DNA from: Candidatus Methanophagales archaeon
GTDB lineage: Archaea; Halobacteriota; Syntropharchaeia; Alkanophagales; Methanospirareceae
NCBI GenBank assembly: GCA_003601795.1
Contig: PIXU01000282.1
Location: 1-6,652, forward strand
Reading direction: 5' to 3'
DNA: 6,652 nt
This document shows, piece after piece, positions 5,521 to 6,652 of this stretch. The notes beneath the pieces are model-generated. The model made no database searches, was not told the DNA's origin, and saw only the letters and a list, made by a program, of their open reading frames with translations. Position 1 is the first letter of the stretch. Each line of letters opens with the position of its first letter. Position numbers and translations under genes: made by a program.

Positions 5521-5664
5521 ATGAATTCGATTTTTCGGATAAAACCTAACTTATCTTTTGATATGCTCTCTCCCTACAATAACTTCATTCACGTATCATC
5601 TAATGGTTCGCTCAAATACGATGAAATGCAGGGATGAGTGAAATTCATTTCTATCCTTCTATTC

Positions 5665-5674
5665 TATTATAATT
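5665..5674 (+). promoter_or_regulatory. Candidate TATA box of the DUF362 gene
   Basis: TATTATAATT is centred about 28 bases before ATG 5698. Archaeal transcription starts some 25-28 bases past the TATA centre, which would place it at or just before the ATG. No Shine-Dalgarno is visible upstream of the ATG, which agrees with a leaderless or near-leaderless mRNA. Confidence 0.4.
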
Positions 5675-5697
5675 AAAGAGATAAGACAAGAACAACA

Positions 5698-6652
5698 ATG
5701 AGTAGCGAAGTCTTCTTTATAAAGGATGTGAAGGAAGAGAAACTCCATGCACTGCTCGAATATGCAGGTGTTGGTGATTTAACCGGAGTTGTAGCACTGA
5801 AGATGCACATGGGTGAACATAACAACAGGACTTTCGTGAAGCCCGCTTTCATAAAGCCAATAGTAGAAGCGGTGAAGAAGCATGGAGGAAGACCTTTCGT
5901 CACCGATACTACCACCATTTATAAAGAGAAGCGGTATACCGCTATGGACTATTACGAGACTGCATTCGCTCATGGCTTCCTGCCTTCTTCACTCGGCTGC
6001 CCTGTGCTCATCGCAGATGGTCTGAAGGATGATGGTGTGCCGGTGAGCGAGCATGTGGAGATAGCAAAGAGCATATACGAGTCAGATTCGATGCTTGTTA
6101 TCTCACATGCCACCGGTCACTGTGCCTCTTCCTTCGGTGGTGCGCTAAAGAATGTAGCCATGGGCTGTGTGACGAAGAAGACGAAGAAATATCAGCATGA
6201 GGTAACGAGACCGGTTTTAAACCGTGATTTATGCACTGACTGTGATAAGTGCCGCGAGGTATGTAAGCATCATGCGGTAAGTGAAGCACACCTCATCAAC
6301 TTTGATGCGTGTGTAGGTTGCGGTGCCTGTATCGCAGTATGCGAATCCCATGCACTGAGTTCACCGCCAGATATGTCACCGAACTTACAGAAACGGCTCG
6401 CCGAAGTCGCCAGTATTGTTCTCCACGCTCTACCATATACAAACTTGCTCTACATCAATTTCCTGATTGATATTACCCCCTTCTGCGACTGCGCTGAATT
6501 CGCACCCGAGTACTTATGCCCGGATATAGGTGTTCTGGCATCTAAGGATATAGTAGCAGTGGACATGGCGACGATAGAGATGATAAAGACAGAGAAGTTC
6601 GATGGCGACCCCACCATCCAGGTGCGTGAAGCACATAGACTGGGCTTGGGCG
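5698..6652 (+). CDS. DUF362 domain protein with two 4Fe-4S clusters (3' end outside window)
   Basis: The frame is open from ATG 5698 to the right edge, 318 codons of a family usually near 370 residues. The DUF362 core begins with VVALKMHMGEHNNRTFVKP, FVTDTTTIY and VISHATGHCASSFGGALKNVAMG (residues about 31-155). A ferredoxin insert follows with Cys179-182-185-189 and Cys205-208-211-215, each a CxxCxxCxxxC set for one 4Fe-4S cluster. The usual Pro after the fourth Cys is replaced by Lys and Glu. The C-terminal DUF362 motif (DITPFCDCAEFAP at 258-270, then PDIGVLASKDIVAVDMAT) is present. It is probably a cytoplasmic iron-sulfur redox protein, but its reaction is unknown. It is divergent from the peptidase operon and may share its control region, though no functional link is evident. 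Confidence 0.85.
   Translation, partial: MSSEVFFIKDVKEEKLHALLEYAGVGDLTGVVALKMHMGEHNNRTFVKPAFIKPIVEAVKKHGGRPFVTDTTTIYKEKRYTAMDYYETAFAHGFLPSSLGCPVLIADGLKDDGVPVSEHVEIAKSIYESDSMLVISHATGHCASSFGGALKNVAMGCVTKKTKKYQHEVTRPVLNRDLCTDCDKCREVCKHHAVSEAHLINFDACVGCGACIAVCESHALSSPPDMSPNLQKRLAEVASIVLHALPYTNLLYINFLIDITPFCDCAEFAPEYLCPDIGVLASKDIVAVDMATIEMIKTEKFDGDPTIQVREAHRLGLG

Larger units (their letters stand above)
5255..5697. other. Divergent intergenic regulatory region
   Basis: This 443-base spacer lies between the - strand peptidase operon and the + strand DUF362 gene. It has no convincing coding region on either strand. It holds the operon's ribosome binding site, a leader hairpin, a TATA-like box for the - strand, a palindrome, the paired TTAG/CTAA repeats, and an AT-rich promoter-like stretch just before 5698. 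From 5521 to 5660 I see no clear structure. Confidence 0.6.

Noticed and set aside
6098..6289. 63-codon - strand ORF within the DUF362 gene
   Set aside because: It lies opposite the conserved ferredoxin region; its His/Ser-rich sequence is the antisense of Cys and acidic codons.

Overview
The window looks like a piece of an archaeal chromosome, probably a methanogen or ANME-like euryarchaeon. The clues are T/A-rich boxes resembling archaeal TATA elements, GGAGGTGAT-type ribosome binding sites, a DUF1670 relic, and a ferredoxin-type DUF362 protein. Lineage is inferred from family recognition only. There is no tRNA, rRNA or CRISPR array.

Left part (1-3357): a worn, rearranged accessory region, all on the + strand. 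It opens with the C-terminal part of a SAM methyltransferase. Next is a frameshifted copy of a small four-helix membrane protein, then an AT-rich ACR3/SBF-type permease. A scrap of a possible winged-helix regulator follows, then the intact paralogue of the membrane protein with a strong ribosome binding site and a three-codon upstream ORF. A second, different methyltransferase is cut off after its SAM-binding half. Its 3' part is replaced by decayed DUF1670 sequence, which runs into a decayed transposase. Both membrane-protein copies lie beside a methyltransferase gene, suggesting an old functional pairing.

Middle (3432-5254, - strand): a compact two-gene operon of exported proteins. The upstream gene encodes a signal-peptide protein with the YAGHG...INAC signature of clan CD (caspase-like) cysteine peptidases, close to the DUF6345 family. 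Eight bases downstream is a membrane-anchored or secreted protein with a PepSY/FTP-propeptide-like segment and a Pro-rich acidic tail. I infer an extracytoplasmic peptidase with a separately encoded prodomain, inhibitor or chaperone. This is the most interesting system in the window.

The divergent spacer (5255-5697) holds a leader hairpin, a TATA-like box for the peptidase operon, and two 31-bp-spaced repeats, each a TTAG/CTAA inverted repeat around an identical TATA-like core. On its right side a DUF362/4Fe-4S protein gene begins (5698) and runs off the window, probably from a very short-leader or leaderless transcript.
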